From: Lonsdalea britannica
GTDB lineage: Bacteria; Pseudomonadota; Gammaproteobacteria; Enterobacterales; Enterobacteriaceae
DNA: 7,603 bases
Reading direction: 5' to 3'
NCBI RefSeq assembly: GCF_946477055.1
Contig: NZ_CAMKXG010000173.1
Coordinates: 1 to 7,603 of the forward strand
The first letter of the stretch is position 1, and each line of letters begins with the position of its first letter. Below are positions 6,474 through 7,603 of this stretch, one piece after another. The translations under genes were made by a program, and so were the position numbers. The notes under the pieces were generated by a model. That model searched no databases. It had not been told where the DNA came from and saw only the letters and a program-made list of their open reading frames with translations.

Positions 6474-7088
6474 ATGACAGACATGATCCTGCAAACCCCT
6501 CCGACGACCGCTGAGGCCGATCCGCCATTCGATTTGGCGCAGTTCATCACCCGTTTTCAACTCCAAACGCCGGAAGCGACGCCACCCAGCTGCTATCAGC
6601 GACAGGCGGCCGTACTTGTGCCGATTATTCGCCGTCACGAACCCACATTGCTGTTAACCCGACGTGCCGCGAACCTCCGCACACACGCGGGTCAGGTCGC
6701 CTTTCCCGGCGGCGCGGCCGACCTGGAAGATCGTTCCCTGATCGCCACTGCACTGCGGGAAGCGTATGAAGAGGTGGCGATCCCGACGTCCCGCGTTCAG
6801 GTGCTCGGCACGCTGCCCTCGCTGGACAGCGTTAGCGGTTTTCAAGTCACGCCGGTCGTGGGACTGCTGCCTCCCGACATCACGCTGACGGCGCAGGCGG
6901 ACGAAGTGGCCGCCCTCTTCGAGATGCCGCTGCGGGAAGCTTTCGCCTTGCACCGCTATCATTCGCTGGAGATCGAGCGCGAACACCGCCGACATCGCGT
7001 TTATCTACGCAGTTATCAACAGCAGTGGGTGTGGGGACTGACCGCGACGATTATTCGCCAGCTCGCGTTGCAGGTCGCGGCGCCTTAA
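6474..7088 (+). CDS. nudL: NudL, Nudix hydrolase of the CoA pyrophosphatase type
   Basis: A 204-residue protein (E. coli NudL, formerly YeaB, has 192). Family members hydrolyse the pyrophosphate bond of coenzyme A and related compounds, although the physiological substrate in E. coli is not firmly fixed. The upstream signature of this subfamily is present: LLLTRR (59-64) and HAGQVAFPGG (71-80). It leads into the Nudix box with REAYEE (95-100), whose glutamates bind the metal. The Gly usual after EEx is Ala here (EEVAI), as in E. coli NudL. VTPVVGLLPPD and DEVAALFEMPL follow. The N-terminus is about 10 residues longer than in E. coli and rich in Thr and Pro. It is the second gene of a probable pabB-nudL unit, and no clear terminator follows. 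Confidence 0.95.
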   Translation: MTDMILQTPPTTAEADPPFDLAQFITRFQLQTPEATPPSCYQRQAAVLVPIIRRHEPTLLLTRRAANLRTHAGQVAFPGGAADLEDRSLIATALREAYEEVAIPTSRVQVLGTLPSLDSVSGFQVTPVVGLLPPDITLTAQADEVAALFEMPLREAFALHRYHSLEIEREHRRHRVYLRSYQQQWVWGLTATIIRQLALQVAAP

Positions 7089-7184
7089 GCGCCAACACTC
7101 GGCCCTCATCTCATCCGGTATTTTTCCCTTTCGACGACGATGCGCCTGTACTGGCTTTACGCGTGGTGCGGACATCGTGAACGA

Positions 7185-7233
7185 GGCGTGTTCATCATTC
7201 AACCGACCCTGCGGGCGTCGTCGGGAACACGTT
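7185..7233 (+). repeat. Two-tier inverted repeat upstream of sdaA
   Basis: CGTGTTC (7187-7193) pairs exactly with GAACACG (7225-7231), and two G-U pairs extend the stem outward in RNA. Directly inside the right arm, TCGG (7221-7224) pairs with CCGA (7203-7206), leaving a 9-base bulge on the left and a GC-rich loop that includes CCCTGCGGG. No T run follows, so it is not a standard terminator. It might be a structured leader or 3' end of the pabB-nudL transcript. Confidence 0.35.
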
Positions 7234-7370
7234 CGATACCACGGTGCGCCGTCTCAGTTCAGCACCACTTCACGTAATGACGGTTTTTAATCCGGGTAAC
7301 TCGCATAACCGCGGTACACCTTGCCGCCTTCCCCTTTCCTGCATTAGATTTTTGTGGTCTTTACGGCGGC

Positions 7371-7390
7371 ATTAAATAAGTTTATTTCAT
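7371..7390. promoter_or_regulatory. AT-rich palindrome in the sdaA upstream region
   Basis: AAATAA (7374-7379) and TTATTT (7382-7387) are exact inverted copies around GT. With one mismatch on each side the symmetry extends to AT...AT at the ends (7371-7390). It lies about 100 bp before sdaA and about 35 bp upstream of the candidate -10 box. Such a site suits a dimeric regulator. E. coli sdaA is controlled by Lrp, but this does not clearly match the Lrp consensus. Confidence 0.35.
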
Positions 7391-7423
7391 GCGAAAAGAC
7401 GCCTTCGAACCGGGGATTGCCAC

Positions 7424-7429
7424 TACAAT
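7424..7429 (+). promoter_or_regulatory. Candidate -10 box of sdaA
   Basis: TACAAT agrees with TATAAT at five of six bases and would place the transcript start near 7436, about 50 bases before the start codon. No acceptable -35 hexamer is seen at 15-19 bases, so if real it probably needs an activator. Confidence 0.3.
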
Positions 7430-7474
7430 AGCGCCCATATTTAGCCGCCTAATAAAGGCATTCGACGGACGTTT

Positions 7475-7481
7475 AAAGGAG
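7475..7481 (+). promoter_or_regulatory. Ribosome site that sets the sdaA GTG start
   Basis: AAAGGAG is a strong Shine-Dalgarno sequence 6 bases before GTG 7488, which supports this non-ATG start. Confidence 0.8.
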
Positions 7482-7487
7482 TAGTGC

Positions 7488-7603
7488 GTGATAAGCGTTT
7501 TCGACATGTACAAAATCGGCATCGGGCCGTCCAGCTCTCACACTATTGGACCGATGAAGGCCGGTAAACAGTTCGTCGATGAACTGGAACAGGTCGGCCT
7601 TCT
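7488..7603 (+). CDS. sdaA: L-serine dehydratase SdaA (5' end only)
   Basis: Only the first 38 codons are in the window. They read (M)[18 protein letters not shown] and then [14 protein letters not shown], the conserved N-terminus of the iron-sulfur L-serine ammonia-lyases, including GPSSSHT (13-19). The enzyme deaminates L-serine to pyruvate and ammonia in the cytoplasm. Its cluster-binding cysteines lie in the C-terminal part, outside this window. The GTG start followed by Ile-Ser matches E. coli sdaA as I recall it. Assignment to sdaA rather than its paralogue sdaB rests on position next to nudL, as in E. coli. Confidence 0.92.
   Translation, partial: MISVFDMYKIGIGPSSSHTIGPMKAGKQFVDELEQVGL

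Larger units (their letters stand above)
7089..7487. other. 399-bp noncoding stretch between nudL and sdaA
   Basis: No convincing gene is present; the short minus-strand frame covering its left end runs into nudL and resembles nothing. The left two thirds is GC-rich with several small inverted repeats (a two-tier one at 7185-7233, ACGG/CCGT at 7241-7252, and ACCGCGGT near 7311). The right third is AT-rich and should hold the sdaA promoter and regulator sites. A GGCGC-CTTAA-GCGCC repeat spans the nudL stop (7079-7093), but no T run follows it. Confidence 0.7.

Noticed and set aside
7079..7093. GGCGC-CTTAA-GCGCC as the nudL terminator
   Set aside because: The stem spans the stop codon and has no following T run; the nearest T5 is more than 30 bases away.
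7005..7202. Minus-strand 65-codon frame at the nudL end
   Set aside because: Half of it overlaps nudL, it has no recognisable features, and its basic composition fits chance.

Overview
The window is chromosomal sequence from an enterobacterium. Gene content and order (yeaY, tsaB and yoaA on the minus strand; then yoaH minus; pabB, nudL and sdaA plus) follow the conserved E. coli block yeaY-tsaB-yoaA-yoaB-yoaC-yoaH-pabB-nudL-sdaA. The proteins are close to the E. coli ones but clearly diverged, and the core genes are GC-rich. I infer a plant-associated Pectobacteriaceae-type genome (Dickeya, Lonsdalea or Brenneria relatives), but this cannot be settled from the sequence alone.

Left part (1-3356, minus strand). 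A probable operon or gene cluster reads yoaA (iron-sulfur XPD/DinG-type repair helicase) -> tsaB (partner subunit of the tRNA t6A synthesis complex) -> yeaY (Slp-family outer-membrane lipoprotein, cut by the window edge). A good match to a sigma-E promoter lies directly upstream of yeaY, so the lipoprotein can probably be switched on by envelope stress independently of the two genes before it. The predicted yoaA promoter is followed by a near-perfect palindrome that overlaps its first possible start codon.

Middle part (3357-4737). E. coli has yoaB and yoaC here; this window does not have intact copies. Instead there is a 193-bp gap that may hold a decayed yoaB relic, then an unrecognised 289-residue protein with two membrane segments and noticeably lower GC, overlapping by 7 bases a 49-residue ORF. 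The two ORFs look like a small accessory replacement. After them comes a stretch of 175 bp with a nested palindrome and no gene.

Right part (4738-7603). yoaH (small acidic UPF0181 protein) diverges from pabB (aminodeoxychorismate synthase component I, folate pathway). pabB is followed 23 bp later by nudL (Nudix CoA-type pyrophosphatase). After a 399-bp noncoding stretch with several inverted repeats comes the start of sdaA (L-serine dehydratase), cut by the window edge.

No CRISPR array, tRNA, rRNA, transposase or convincing intrinsic terminator was seen. The only part that departs from an ordinary core region is the yoaA-yoaH interval.
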